Numbered from the stretch's first letter, positions 15,022 to 22,916 are shown. The stretch: DNA of 24,865 nucleotides from CAYVWB01 sp964455395 (GCA_964455395.1 CAYVWB010000065.1:1-24865); one strand, 5' to 3'. A program made the numbers and translations. Notes: a model not told the origin generated them from the letters alone.

Positions 15022-15783
15022 TCAAGGGATTTCCAGGACGGTGAGGTACTCTTGATTGCCCTTGGGGCCTTTGATCTTGGAGGGGACCACGCCGCGGTTG
15101 TCCAGTCCAAGCGCCGTCGCCCAGGCGAGCACCTTGTCCACGGCCTCCTGGCGGGCGGTTTCGTCGCGGACGACGCCTTTGACGGTGCGGCCGGGACCGA
15201 GCTCGAACTGCGGCTTGATGAGCGTGACGCACAGCCCGCCGGGCTTCAGGAAGGGGAGGATGGCTGGCAGCGCCACGGTGATTGAGATGAAGGAAAGGTC
15301 CGCCGTCACCAGGTCGAGTCCCGTGGGGAGCAAGTCCGGGGGCGCGTGGCGGAGGTTGACGCCGTCAATGGCGGTGACGCGCGGGTCCGCAAGCAGTTTC
15401 TCGTGGAGCTGACTCGCGCCTACATCCACAGCGAAGACACGCGCGGCGCCGTGCTGGAGCAGGCAGTCCGTGAAGCCGCCTGTGGAGGCGCCGGCGTCCA
15501 TGCAGACAAGGCCGGTCACATCCAGCTGGAAATGATGAAGCGCCGTTTCCAGCTTCTCTCCGCCCCGGCTCACGTAGCGTGGCGGTGTCGCCAGCTGCAG
15601 TACGGCGTGCGGCGGGAGCTGGCGGCCCGGCTTGTCCACGCGCTCGTGGCGGGGTGCGCGCCCAGAGACGCCGGGGGTCTCCAGGTAGATGGCGCCTGCC
15701 ATGATCAGACGCTTGGCTGCTTCACGGCTCTCGGCGAGGCCTTGCTCGAATGCGAGCTGGTCAGCGCGAATTTTGGGAGGCAT
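15022..15783 (-). CDS. tlyA: TlyA-family rRNA 2'-O-methyltransferase
   Basis: The 253-aa protein is expected to methylate the 2'-hydroxyl of cytidine in rRNA using S-adenosylmethionine. It has an N-terminal S4 RNA-binding domain (about 1-65), the linker YVSRGGEKLE, the SAM motif DAGASTGGFTDCLLQHGA, then DLSFISI and KPQFELG of the FtsJ-like fold. Length is normal for TlyA. The sequence before ATG 15783 has no Shine-Dalgarno; an ACCGCAA array begins four bases upstream. Both gene ends are thus bracketed by the same repeat family. It lies downstream of the folD-DUF6125 pair on the same strand, 141 bp away. Confidence 0.94.
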   Translation of the reverse strand: MPPKIRADQLAFEQGLAESREAAKRLIMAGAIYLETPGVSGRAPRHERVDKPGRQLPPHAVLQLATPPRYVSRGGEKLETALHHFQLDVTGLVCMDAGASTGGFTDCLLQHGAARVFAVDVGASQLHEKLLADPRVTAIDGVNLRHAPPDLLPTGLDLVTADLSFISITVALPAILPFLKPGGLCVTLIKPQFELGPGRTVKGVVRDETARQEAVDKVLAWATALGLDNRGVVPSKIKGPKGNQEYLTVLEIP

Positions 15784-15786
15784 GGG

Positions 15787-15883
15787 TTGCGGTTAAATTG
15801 CGGTAGTGTTGCGGCTAATGCGGTTTCTTCGAATTTGAGGTGCTGGATTGAGAGACCGCAATGCGGTTTCGTGTCATTCGCAA
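15787..15883 (-). repeat. ACCGCAA-type repeats, array F, abutting the start of tlyA
   Basis: On the plus strand ttgcggt (15787), ttgcggt (15798) and ttgcggc (15809) are exactly 11 bp apart; atgcggt follows at 15818. Further on, ACCGCA-A-TGCGGT (15855-15867) joins two copies head to head, and ttcgcaa lies at 15877, 22 bp after 15855. Confidence 0.8.
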
Positions 15884-15924
15884 TGAGCCGAAAACCGAGT
15901 CTCACGCAGCTTCCGCAGGCAGCG

Positions 15925-16506
15925 TCAGGGGGCGTTGGTCGCCTCGGTGTCACGCATGGAGAAGCGCCACGCGCAGTCCAGGTCGCGCGGACGAGAAGCT
16001 GGTTCCGCATACGGCGGCGCATGGAGGCATTCCACGCGGATGGCCGGGTCCACTTCCCGTGCGATGGCTTCGAATTCCGCTTGGTGCATGGCTTGGCAGA
16101 CGTAGTCGTCAAGGCCGTGTTTGCGACGGCCCTCCTGCGCCGGGCAGCGGGGGACTTCCAGGGTCAGGGAGCCGTCTTCCCGCCACTGGAGCTCATGTCC
16201 CAGGATGCGCGCCCAGGGGAAGAGCGCGTATATTTCCCGGAAGCCGCGCAGACCTCGATCGCGGAGGCCGAAGCGCTGGACGAGATCCCGGGTGGCGAGC
16301 TTGCCGACCACATCCCAGACGGCCTCGTTACGGGCCTCGGCGGCCGCCAAGCCGTGGTGGTCCTCCACGTTCAGAAACCAGAAGGCGTCAGCCAAGCGCA
16401 ACGTCCAGAGCAATGACTGGACATATTCCAGCAGCGCCTCACGCTCGAACTCTTCGACAGGACCGAGCGCGACGTAGGGCGCGGGTTTGCCCGAGGCCTC
16501 GCCCAT
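15925..16506 (-). CDS. DUF6125-like protein
   Basis: The 193-aa soluble protein resembles the DUF6125 family as I remember it: an N-terminal DAFWFLNVEDHHGLAAA block with NEAVWDVVGKLATRDL, and a C-terminal part with spaced Cys residues (RCPAQEGRRKHG, DYVCQAM, RVECLHAPP, DCAWRFSM). No function is established to my knowledge; the Cys pattern could hold a metal. Its ATG overlaps the folD stop (TGATG), so the two are cotranscribed and translationally coupled. It is followed by tlyA. The family call rests on memory of the pattern. Confidence 0.75.
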   Translation of the reverse strand: MGEASGKPAPYVALGPVEEFEREALLEYVQSLLWTLRLADAFWFLNVEDHHGLAAAEARNEAVWDVVGKLATRDLVQRFGLRDRGLRGFREIYALFPWARILGHELQWREDGSLTLEVPRCPAQEGRRKHGLDDYVCQAMHQAEFEAIAREVDPAIRVECLHAPPYAEPASRPRDLDCAWRFSMRDTEATNAP

Positions 16507-17368
16507 CAGACCAGACCGCAGCGTTTCTCGAAGGATTCCACTGTGTTCAGAAGGAGTCGCGCGATGGTCATGGGGCCCACGCCACCGGGAACAGGGGTGA
16601 TGGCGCCGGCTTTGGCCNNNNNNNNNNGAAGTCCACGTCGCCGCAGAGGCCCTCGTCCGTGCGGTTCATGCCGACGTCCACGACCACGGCACCCTCCTTG
16701 ACCATCTCCGCGGTGACGAGCCTGGGCGCCCCCACGGCTGCGAAGAGGAAGTCCGCTTCCTGCGTGTGAGCGGCGAGATCCGCCGTGCGCGAATGGCAGA
16801 GCGTGACGGTGGCGTTGCCCATGGGGCCGGGCAAGCCCAGCATGATGGCCAAGGGTTTGCCCACGATGTTCGAACGGCCGATGACCACGGCGCGCTTGCC
16901 TGCAGGGGAGAGCTTGTAGCGTTCCAGCAGCGTCATGACGCCAGCAGGCGTGCAGGGGCGGAAGCCCGGCCGGCCCAGCACCAGCGCGCCCATGTTCACG
17001 GGGTGGAAGCCGTCCACATCCTTGGTGGGGTGGATGGCCTCCAGAAGGAACTGGCTGTCCAGGTGTTTGGGCGCAGGGAGCTGCATGAGGACGCCGTCCA
17101 CCGTGGGGTCGTCATTCAGGCGGGCGATGAGTTCGGCGAGGCCGCGCTGGGTGGTCTCCGCGGAGAGGCGGTGGGTGGTGGAGGCGATGCCTACCGCTTC
17201 GCAGGCGCGCTCCTTGTTGCGCACGTAGATGGCGGAGGCGGGGTCCTCGCCAACGAGGATGACGTGCAGTCCCGGGGGACGTCCCGCTTTGATGGCGAGC
17301 GTCGGGACCTTGACGGCGAGCTCGTCGCGGATGGTCTGGGCAGTGGCTTTTCCGTCGAGGAGGATCAT
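16506..17368 (-). CDS. folD: FolD, methylenetetrahydrofolate dehydrogenase/cyclohydrolase (interrupted by an assembly gap)
   Basis: FolD interconverts methylene-, methenyl- and formyl-tetrahydrofolate in the cytoplasm. Seen: YVRNKERACE with the catalytic Tyr-Lys spacing, QLPAPKHLD, KDVDGFHP, and the nucleotide site GRSNIVGKPLA. After the N-run the minus strand continues in another frame as AKAGAITPVPGGVGPMT and ends KRCGLV and TGA at 16506-16508, a typical FolD end. The frame change arises at the 10 Ns: a true gap of 3k+2 bases, for example 11, restores the frame. It is therefore an assembly artefact, not a pseudogene. ATG 17368 has a GAGGA ahead. The stop overlaps the start of the DUF6125-like gene; the eno terminator lies upstream. 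Confidence 0.93.
16618..16627. other. Assembly gap of 10 Ns inside folD
   Basis: Ten consecutive unknown bases. The frames on both sides show that the true number of bases is not 10, unless the gene is broken. Confidence 0.99.
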
Positions 17369-17454
17369 GCGGACGTGCTTACACCAAAACGAGCCGTTGG
17401 GGAAGCATTCAGCGGGCGCGTAGGCAGGCGGCGGCGTAACGCGGGGCGACAGCG

Positions 17455-17485
17455 AAAAAGGGAGAGGCGCCGCCGCCTCTCCCTT
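17455..17485 (-). terminator. Strong intrinsic terminator of eno
   Basis: AAGGGAGAGGCG (17458-17469) and CGCCTCTCCCTT (17474-17485) form a perfect 12-bp stem with a four-base loop. On the minus strand it is followed by a T-run (five A residues at 17455-17459 on the plus strand). It lies about 120 bp after the eno stop and about 90 bp before folD, so it separates the two. Confidence 0.92.
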
Positions 17486-17606
17486 ATATTGGTGTGGGCG
17501 TCTGCTTGCGACCAGGGTTCGTGTCTCGATTGCTCGGCAAGCGTTGTACGCTGGAAGAACAATGTCGAGTAAAAGATATCCCCCGACCACGACGGAGAGA
17601 CAGGCT

Positions 17607-18911
17607 CTAGTCTTCGTCGTCTTCCAGATAGCCGAAGTGGTCTGCGATCATGGGGCCAAAGTACATGCCTTCGTCCTCCAGCTCTTCCTCGATGCGCAGG
17701 AGCTGGTTGTATTTTGCAAGACGGTCGCTGCGACAGAGGGAGCCGGTTTTGATCTGTCCGGAGTTCACAGCCACGGCGAGGTCCGCGATGAAGTCGTCCT
17801 CGGTCTCCCCGGAACGATGGGAGATGACGGTGGCGTAAGCCGCCTGCTTGGCCATCTCGATGGTGTCCAGTGTTTCGGTGAGGGTGCCGATCTGATTGAG
17901 CTTGATGAGGATGGCGTTGCCGCATTCGCGCTCGATGCCCTCAGCGAGGATTTCCGGGTTGGTGACGAAGATGTCGTCGCCCACCAGCTGGATGGAGCCG
18001 CCCAGCTCTGCGGTCAGCTTCTCCCAGCCTTCCCAGTCTGCCTCGGCCAACCCGTCCTCAATGGAGATGAGGGGAAATTCCTCAACGAATTGAGCCATGT
18101 AGTCCACCATGCCGGCAGCGTCCAGGCTCTTGTCCTCGCCGGCCAGCACGTACTTGCCATCCTTGTAGAACTCGCTGGCGGCAGCGTCGATGGCCAAGCA
18201 GATGTCGTTGCCGGGCCGGTAGCCGGCGGCTTCAATGGCTTTCATGATGTAGCTGAAGGCCTCGTGGTGGCTCGCCAGGTTCGGCGCGAAGCCGCCTTCG
18301 TCGCCCACGGAGGTGACGTGGCCATCCTTGCCGAGAATTTTTTTGAGGGTGTGGAACACTTCGGCGCCCATGCGCAAGGCGGAGGCGAAATCCTCGGCGC
18401 CGATGGGCATGATCATGAATTCCTGGATGTCGAGATTGTTCGGGGCGTGGGCGCCGCCGTTGATGATGTTCATGAGCGGCACGGGCAACAGTTTGGCGTT
18501 CACGCCGCCCAAGTGCTGGTAGAGGGGCAAGCCCATGAAATTGGCGGCGGCGCGCGCCGTGGCCATGGAGACGCCGAGCATGGCGTTGGCGCCCAGACGG
18601 GACTTGTTCTCCGTGCCGTCCAGCTCGATGAGGAGGTTGTCCAGCGCCACTTGCCGGATGGCGTTCATGCCCACCACAGCTTCGGCGATCTCGCCGTTGA
18701 CGTTGTCCACGGCGTTCAGCACGCCTTTGCCCAGATAGCGATCCTTGTCCCCGTCGCGCATTTCCAGAGCCTCGCGCGCGCCGGTGGAGGCGCCGGATGG
18801 CACCGCGGCCCGACCAATGACGCCGTTCTCCAGAGTGACTTCGACCTCGACGGTGGGGTTGCCTCGGGAGTCGAGAATCTCACGACCCCAGACAGATACG
18901 ATGGTGCTCAT
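17607..18911 (-). CDS. eno: Enolase
   Basis: The 434-aa enzyme interconverts 2-phosphoglycerate and phosphoenolpyruvate in glycolysis and gluconeogenesis. The N-terminal REILDSRGNPTVEVEV and SGASTGAREALEMRDGD are canonical, followed by GDEGGFAPN (Glu205), LIKLNQIGT (Lys337) and IKTGSLCRSDRLAKYNQ (Lys388), the positions of the known catalytic residues. It ends in an acidic tail. GGAG lies nine bases before ATG 18911. A strong terminator follows. coaX lies 102 bp upstream on the same strand, so joint transcription is possible, but enolase usually needs its own promoter. Confidence 0.98.
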   Translation of the reverse strand: MSTIVSVWGREILDSRGNPTVEVEVTLENGVIGRAAVPSGASTGAREALEMRDGDKDRYLGKGVLNAVDNVNGEIAEAVVGMNAIRQVALDNLLIELDGTENKSRLGANAMLGVSMATARAAANFMGLPLYQHLGGVNAKLLPVPLMNIINGGAHAPNNLDIQEFMIMPIGAEDFASALRMGAEVFHTLKKILGKDGHVTSVGDEGGFAPNLASHHEAFSYIMKAIEAAGYRPGNDICLAIDAAASEFYKDGKYVLAGEDKSLDAAGMVDYMAQFVEEFPLISIEDGLAEADWEGWEKLTAELGGSIQLVGDDIFVTNPEILAEGIERECGNAILIKLNQIGTLTETLDTIEMAKQAAYATVISHRSGETEDDFIADLAVAVNSGQIKTGSLCRSDRLAKYNQLLRIEEELEDEGMYFGPMIADHFGYLEDDED

Positions 18912-19013
18912 GGCGATATTCTCCTTGGGATGGGTGCACGCGACGACATGACGCTCTCTTGCGTCCTACCTGAACAATGTGAAGGCCGTGCGACAATATG
19001 GATGAACCAGCGA

Positions 19014-19871
19014 TCAACGCCGCGACTCGTCATATAAAGTCTTCAACCCTGTCAACAGCAAATCGGGACTGACCGTGTCCACCCGCTTGGTCACGCGGGT
19101 GATGGCTTGCGCCACGCCGCCGGTGGCCACCACCAGCACCGCTTCCGGCGAGGCGCTGCTCGCTTCGCGCGCAACAAGGGGGGCGAGCCGGTCGGCCAGA
19201 CCGTCCACCATGGCTGCGAACCCGAACAGCGCGCCGTGTGTCAGGCTCTGGCTGGTGGAGACGCCGATGCGCGGCGCGGGGTCTGTCTCGGTCAACGCCT
19301 GGAGACGAACCTGGGGCAGCTTGGCGGTCTGGCTGGCCAACGCGCGCGTGGAGGAAAGCACCCCGGGACAGATGAGGCCGCCGAGGTAAGCCTCGCCGGC
19401 CACACAGTCGAAGGTGGTGGCCGTGCCGAAATCAATGACGATATGCGCCGGGGCCGGGTGCAGTCTGGTGGCGGCGTAAGCGGCCAGCAGACGGTCGGCG
19501 CCCACCTCCTGCGGCCGGGCGTAGCGATTCTCCAGAGGGAAAGGGACGTCCTCGGGCGCGAAGCGCATCCTCAGGCCCAGGTGGCGCGCGCACGCTTGTT
19601 CCAGTAGGGGGTCCATGGCCGGCGCCACGGAGCTCGCCAGGCAGGCCTCCACGGCGGCGGGGTTCACCCCGGCATGCCGCAACAGGCCCGTGAGCTGCAA
19701 CCCCAAGGAGTCGGCCGTGGCGGCGTTGTCCGTGGGCAAGGTGTAGGCGGCTGCAAGCAAAGGGCCTTCTGCTGCTGGCGCCACCCCCAGCTTGATGGCG
19801 GTATTGCCCACATCGAAGAGCAGGACGAAAGAGTCGGACGACGCCGAAGGGGCAGGGTTCGCGGGGCGCAT
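19014..19871 (-). CDS. coaX: Type III pantothenate kinase
   Basis: CoaX phosphorylates pantothenate, the first step of coenzyme A synthesis. Motifs seen are LLFDVGNTAIKLGV (phosphate loop), RPQEVGADRLLAAYAA and HIVIDFGTATTFDCV with YLGGLICPGV. ATG 19871 gives 285 aa with the DVGNT motif near residue 20, a little longer than usual. The frame stays open to ATG 19949 (311 aa), but those extra residues look unrelated to the family. No clear Shine-Dalgarno is seen for either. eno follows on the same strand. Confidence 0.93.
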   Translation of the reverse strand: MRPANPAPSASSDSFVLLFDVGNTAIKLGVAPAAEGPLLAAAYTLPTDNAATADSLGLQLTGLLRHAGVNPAAVEACLASSVAPAMDPLLEQACARHLGLRMRFAPEDVPFPLENRYARPQEVGADRLLAAYAATRLHPAPAHIVIDFGTATTFDCVAGEAYLGGLICPGVLSSTRALASQTAKLPQVRLQALTETDPAPRIGVSTSQSLTHGALFGFAAMVDGLADRLAPLVAREASSASPEAVLVVATGGVAQAITRVTKRVDTVSPDLLLTGLKTLYDESRR

Positions 19872-20010
19872 GGTCGGCAAGAATAGCCTGCTCGCGCCTG
19901 GCTGAAAAGAAAAAAGCGCCGTTTTCCGGCAGGTATTTTCCATGATCACGGCGATGGAGGGGATTCAACAATGCGCATTCGTCGCCAACATCATGATATG
20001 GCAATGAACG

Positions 20011-20025
20011 TTGCGTTTGGCGCAA
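20011..20025. promoter_or_regulatory. Inverted repeat upstream of coaX and the 104-aa gene
   Basis: TTGCG-tttgg-CGCAA has perfect 5-bp arms. It sits in the divergent region between coaX and the gene at 20138. Its arms resemble half of the ACCGCAA heptamer (CGCAA), but no 11-bp array is present. It may be an operator; evidence is slight. Confidence 0.3.
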
Positions 20026-20137
20026 TACTTGCTAAGGCGTGGTGGCGCGCAGCCTCCTGCTGCTTGGCCGCGTTGGTCGTGGCGAACCGTCGGTCCGACC
20101 ACCCTCACGACTCACCATGAACGCAAGGAGCGCCTTC

Positions 20138-20452
20138 ATGTCCAACCACTCCGCCGCTTTGGGATACGACGCGTGCGACGACGCCATGTCGCGCCTCGAC
20201 CAGCTCATCGAGAACACACAGGAAGCCCGCTCGCGGCGCACGCAGGTGGTTTCCTCGCGCGGCGTGGCCGGCTTGAGCCCAACCGCGGCTTCACCAGTCA
20301 CGACAGCGCCGACCACTCCGCAACTCGATGCAGAGAATCCCAAGGATGTCGCCCGCTTCCTGGACGCCCTCCCGGAGCAGCTCGCGGTTTTCCCGCTGGA
20401 GCAGCACGAACTCAGTCCGGACAAGGTGGCGAAGTTGCTCGACCTGCTCTAG
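20138..20452 (+). CDS. Small protein of unknown function
   Basis: The product has 104 aa. AAGGAG ends seven bases before ATG 20138, a near-ideal ribosome binding site, which is the main reason to call this start rather than the longer frames at 20039 or 20117. The N-terminal half is polar (MSNHSAALGYDACDDAMSR), the middle Thr/Pro/Ser-rich and the C-terminal third helical (PKDVARFLDALPEQLAVF). No signal peptide, membrane segment or known motif is visible. I do not recognise the family. A long repeat-containing gap follows. Confidence 0.7.
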   Translation: MSNHSAALGYDACDDAMSRLDQLIENTQEARSRRTQVVSSRGVAGLSPTAASPVTTAPTTPQLDAENPKDVARFLDALPEQLAVFPLEQHELSPDKVAKLLDLL

Positions 20453-20544
20453 GCGTTGGCGGAAAGTCGCGCCTGGGCGACAAGAGCGTCAGCGTTGTCG
20501 TCCTCTGCTACAGGACGTTCCTGCTGCGGAGTTCCGTCGTGCAG

Positions 20545-20573
20545 TTGCGTTTTTGCTGCGGTATGGTTGCGGA
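20545..20573 (-). repeat. ACCGCAA-type repeats, array G1
   Basis: On the plus strand ttgcgtt (20545), ctgcggt (20556) and ttgcgga (20567) are spaced exactly 11 bp. Bases 20555-20570 are identical to 8206-8221 in array B. A related heptamer, ctgcgga, lies at 20524. Confidence 0.75.
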
Positions 20574-20723
20574 CATTGTCCAAGACAATCCGCCAGCGGA
20601 AGCTGTCGCCACGAATTATCGCATTGCGGTTTGAAGATCGCAACAACTTGACGGAGGAAGCGCTGCGGAGGCTTCGCGATGCCATGTCCACGAGGCGTCG
20701 AACGGCGCATGCAGGAAAAAAGC

Positions 20724-20752
20724 TTGCGGTGTGATTGCGATGGTGTTGCGAT
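20724..20752 (-). repeat. ACCGCAA-type repeats, array G3
   Basis: On the plus strand ttgcggt (20724), ttgcgat (20735) and ttgcgat (20746) are spaced exactly 11 bp. It lies about 130 bp beyond the end of the TPR-like gene. Confidence 0.78.
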
Positions 20753-20882
20753 ACTAGGGCGACGTGCTAAGCTGTTAGGCGGATGATGCGGAAAACCGGT
20801 ACTGTAGGCTGTGGGCGAGACGATGTTGATTCATTGCGCTTTGCTAGGATCGCAGCAATGATGGACAACGCGTGGGGGATGG

Positions 20883-21662
20883 TCAGGCCGCGAGCTTTCG
20901 CTTGAGTCTGGCCGCGCGGGTGGAAAGCGGGTCCAGCTCCAGCGCTTTGGCGAGCGCCGAAGCGGCAGTGTCGTGTTCACCGGCGGCCAATGCGGCTTCC
21001 GCAAGCGTCAGCGCGAGGTCCGGGGTGGGGGAGAAGCGTTCCCAGGCGGAGTGCATGGTCTCCAGAGCCTGGCCGGGGTCGCCCAGCGCGAGACGGGCCT
21101 TGGCGAGGGCGAGGCAGGCGTTGTCGTTGCCAGGGTCCACGGTCATGGCGCGCATGAGGTACGGCAGCGCGGCTTTGGGCTGGTCCGCTTCGACAAGGCG
21201 CATCCCGATGAGCGTGAAGAGCGCGTGTTCGTCCACGTAGAGCGCGGCAGCCTCTTTGAAGGACGCCAGCGCGTCAGCCACGGCGCCTTTCTTCAGTAAC
21301 CGTGAGCCCCGCAGGAAGTGTCGATCCAGGCGCAGCTTGCGTGTCTCGACCTCCGCCTCGGACTCCTGCGCAGCTTCATTCTGCAGCTTCCTGAGTAACG
21401 CCACCACCGCCGCGAAGAGCGCTTTTTCCTTGCCAGCGGCGTACTTAAAGCCTTCGGGCGCGCTGCCGCGCACTTCCTCGGTACGGTTGAGCAGCTGGAT
21501 GACCTCTGTAACCGCGCCAGCGAAGCGCATGCGGTCCGTGCCCAGCAACGGGGACTCCATGGTCAGCTTGAGGGCGTTGCCCAGCGACGCCAGGGCGCGG
21601 AAGACCTCATGGCGATGGAAATACCCCTTGGCGCGGGCGAGATGTTCGAAGGCCTCCTTCAT
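20883..21662 (-). CDS. TPR-like repeat protein
   Basis: The 259-aa protein is helical throughout. Its C-terminal half has tetratricopeptide-like pairs: DALASFKEAAALYVDEHAL, PKAALPYLMRAMTVDPGND, then GQALETMHSAWE and DTAASALAKALELDP. The N-terminal part MKEAFEHLARAKGYFHR recalls conserved TPR proteins of Desulfovibrio. Such proteins mediate protein-protein contacts; the partner is unknown. There is no signal peptide. ATG 21662 fits that pattern, although its ribosome binding site is weak (GGGG 13 bases upstream). ATG 21725 would add 21 residues. Confidence 0.8.
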   Translation of the reverse strand: MKEAFEHLARAKGYFHRHEVFRALASLGNALKLTMESPLLGTDRMRFAGAVTEVIQLLNRTEEVRGSAPEGFKYAAGKEKALFAAVVALLRKLQNEAAQESEAEVETRKLRLDRHFLRGSRLLKKGAVADALASFKEAAALYVDEHALFTLIGMRLVEADQPKAALPYLMRAMTVDPGNDNACLALAKARLALGDPGQALETMHSAWERFSPTPDLALTLAEAALAAGEHDTAASALAKALELDPLSTRAARLKRKLAA

Positions 21663-22136
21663 GGCGGCGCGAACCCCTTCAACGCTCGGTGAATGGACCC
21701 GTCGGGCGGCGGATGCCGGGCGCATGCGATCCGTGAGGACTCACGAGCGCAGCGGATGGTGCGGCCTGCGGGACGGTAGCAGGTCTCACATCCAGAATAT
21801 CCGGAAGTCCGATATGGCCGCAGGAAGCCGAAATCCAGGCGGCGTCTTCGCATTCTGTACGCCGAGGAGTCGCGCTCCGTCAAGAAAATGGAGATCTTGG
21901 CGAAGGATGCGATGCGTCTGGCGTGGGAAGCGACGTATCTCCGCAAGCGAACCGCAAGCAAGCAGCGCTGTCTCCAGGAAGATTTCGGTCGTGGCGGGGC
22001 GCGTGAAAACCGCAACGATATATTGCGATCTGTATGCGAAGAGGGGTCGGGTGCTGCGAGGCGCTCGGCTGGCGCGTCGGGTTCGTCCTGTGTTATGGTG
22101 ACGGAGCCAGGGAACCGGAGCGATCGGAGGGGCGCC
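21663..22136. other. 474-bp divergent gap with repeats, no credible gene
   Basis: This lies between the TPR-like gene and the HsdR-N-like gene, which are divergent. The frame at 21888 runs into the next gene, but its upstream part has no ribosome binding site and does not look like protein. ACCGCAA-type heptamers occur at 21940, 21951, 22009 and 22023. No convincing promoter was seen. Confidence 0.55.
21940..22029 (+). repeat. ACCGCAA-type repeats, array H
   Basis: tccgcaa (21940) and accgcaa (21951) are 11 bp apart. accgcaa (22009) and, inverted, ttgcgat (22023) follow 58-72 bp later. It is the weakest array and lies 108-197 bp upstream of the gene at 22137. Confidence 0.5.
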
Positions 22137-22778
22137 ATGCACGACATCAGCCTCGGTCACGTCATAAATGATTATCTGACGGGAGAAGCCGTGGAGGCCA
22201 CCACCTACGAGGACCTGCGGCAGGCGCTTGCCCGGGTGCTTGTGGAGGAAAAGGGCTACCCCCGCGAATCGCTCACGCCGAGGGTTCCCGTGCGTGCTCG
22301 AGTGGAGGGCCGTCACTATACGCGGGTGGTGGATCTGTTGGCGCGCGACGCCGAGGGCGCTCCCCTGCTGATGGCGCTCTTTGCGCCGGGCGAGGTGACA
22401 ACCTACGAGCGCGAGGCGTTGGCCGCGGCAAGACTGCTGGAGCCGACGCCGGCGCCGCTGGTTGTCGTGACGGATTCGAAGGAAGCCACGCTGCTGGCTG
22501 TGGGGGGCGGGGCTTGCGGCGAGCGCCTGGCGCGGGGCGCGAACGCCTTGCCTGCGTGGGCGCACGCCGTGGACTTGGCGGCGTCGCATCCCCCTCCCGT
22601 GCTGGACGAGCGCCGGCGGATCCTGGAATCCCGCATTCTCTTCGCCTATTCGGAATCACTTTACGACTGTTGCGGCGGCGCAGCGTGTGCTGCCGAAGGT
22701 CGCGGCTCGCGGTTCGCCCCGGAGGAAGATGTGGCGAGCGACTCGGCGCGGGCGGAGGATCGCGGCGCTTCGGAGTGA
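22137..22778 (+). CDS. HsdR N-terminal-like domain protein
   Basis: The 213-aa protein resembles the stand-alone type I restriction HsdR N-terminal domain family (HSDR_N_2). Seen: LTGEAVEATTYEDLRQALARVLVEEKGYP, then VRARVEGRHYTRVVDLLARD with an Asp in the nuclease-like position, LLMALFAPGEVTTYEREALAAARLL and LVVVTDSKEATLL. There is no helicase part and no hsdM or hsdS gene nearby, so it is an orphan and probably not a restriction enzyme. The last 40 or so residues are charged and low-complexity. GGAGG six bases before ATG 22137 fixes the start. The function is unknown; a nuclease-like fold is known for the family. Confidence 0.83.
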   Translation: MHDISLGHVINDYLTGEAVEATTYEDLRQALARVLVEEKGYPRESLTPRVPVRARVEGRHYTRVVDLLARDAEGAPLLMALFAPGEVTTYEREALAAARLLEPTPAPLVVVTDSKEATLLAVGGGACGERLARGANALPAWAHAVDLAASHPPPVLDERRRILESRILFAYSESLYDCCGGAACAAEGRGSRFAPEEDVASDSARAEDRGASE

Positions 22779-22916
22779 GCTTTCAACACGCTGTCGACCA
22801 GAAGGCGGCGCTGCGTGAGGGCGTCGGCGGCGGGAGATTCTAGGCGCTTCACCAGGTGGATGAAGGGGCTGCGCCCATGGAGTGGAGCCTCGCTTCACGA
22901 GAAAGCAACGCGTCGC

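Larger units (their letters stand above)
20453..20882. other. 430-bp gene-free stretch with repeat arrays
   Basis: Open frames here are short, lack ribosome binding sites and do not look like proteins. The stretch holds ACCGCAA-type arrays G1 and G3 and isolated heptamers ttgcggt (20624) and atcgcaa (20637). Bases 20651-20667 match 8954-8970 at 16 of 17 positions; the earlier copy also lies close to an array. Confidence 0.6.

Noticed and set aside
16568..17590. folD as a frameshifted pseudogene
   Set aside because: The frame change falls exactly at the 10 Ns, and the C-terminus is intact on the other side.
17544..19037. Long plus-strand open frame opposite eno
   Set aside because: No motif; it also runs into both flanking gaps, across features of the real genes.
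20456..20734. 92-aa plus-strand open frame
   Set aside because: No ribosome binding site, an odd composition, and it runs through the repeat arrays. The last part (LTEEALRRLRDAM) looks protein-like but is too short to support a gene.
21888..22136. N-terminal extension of the HsdR-N-like gene
   Set aside because: The start at 22137 has a strong GGAGG at the right distance and begins the family pattern; the upstream part looks non-coding and contains repeats.
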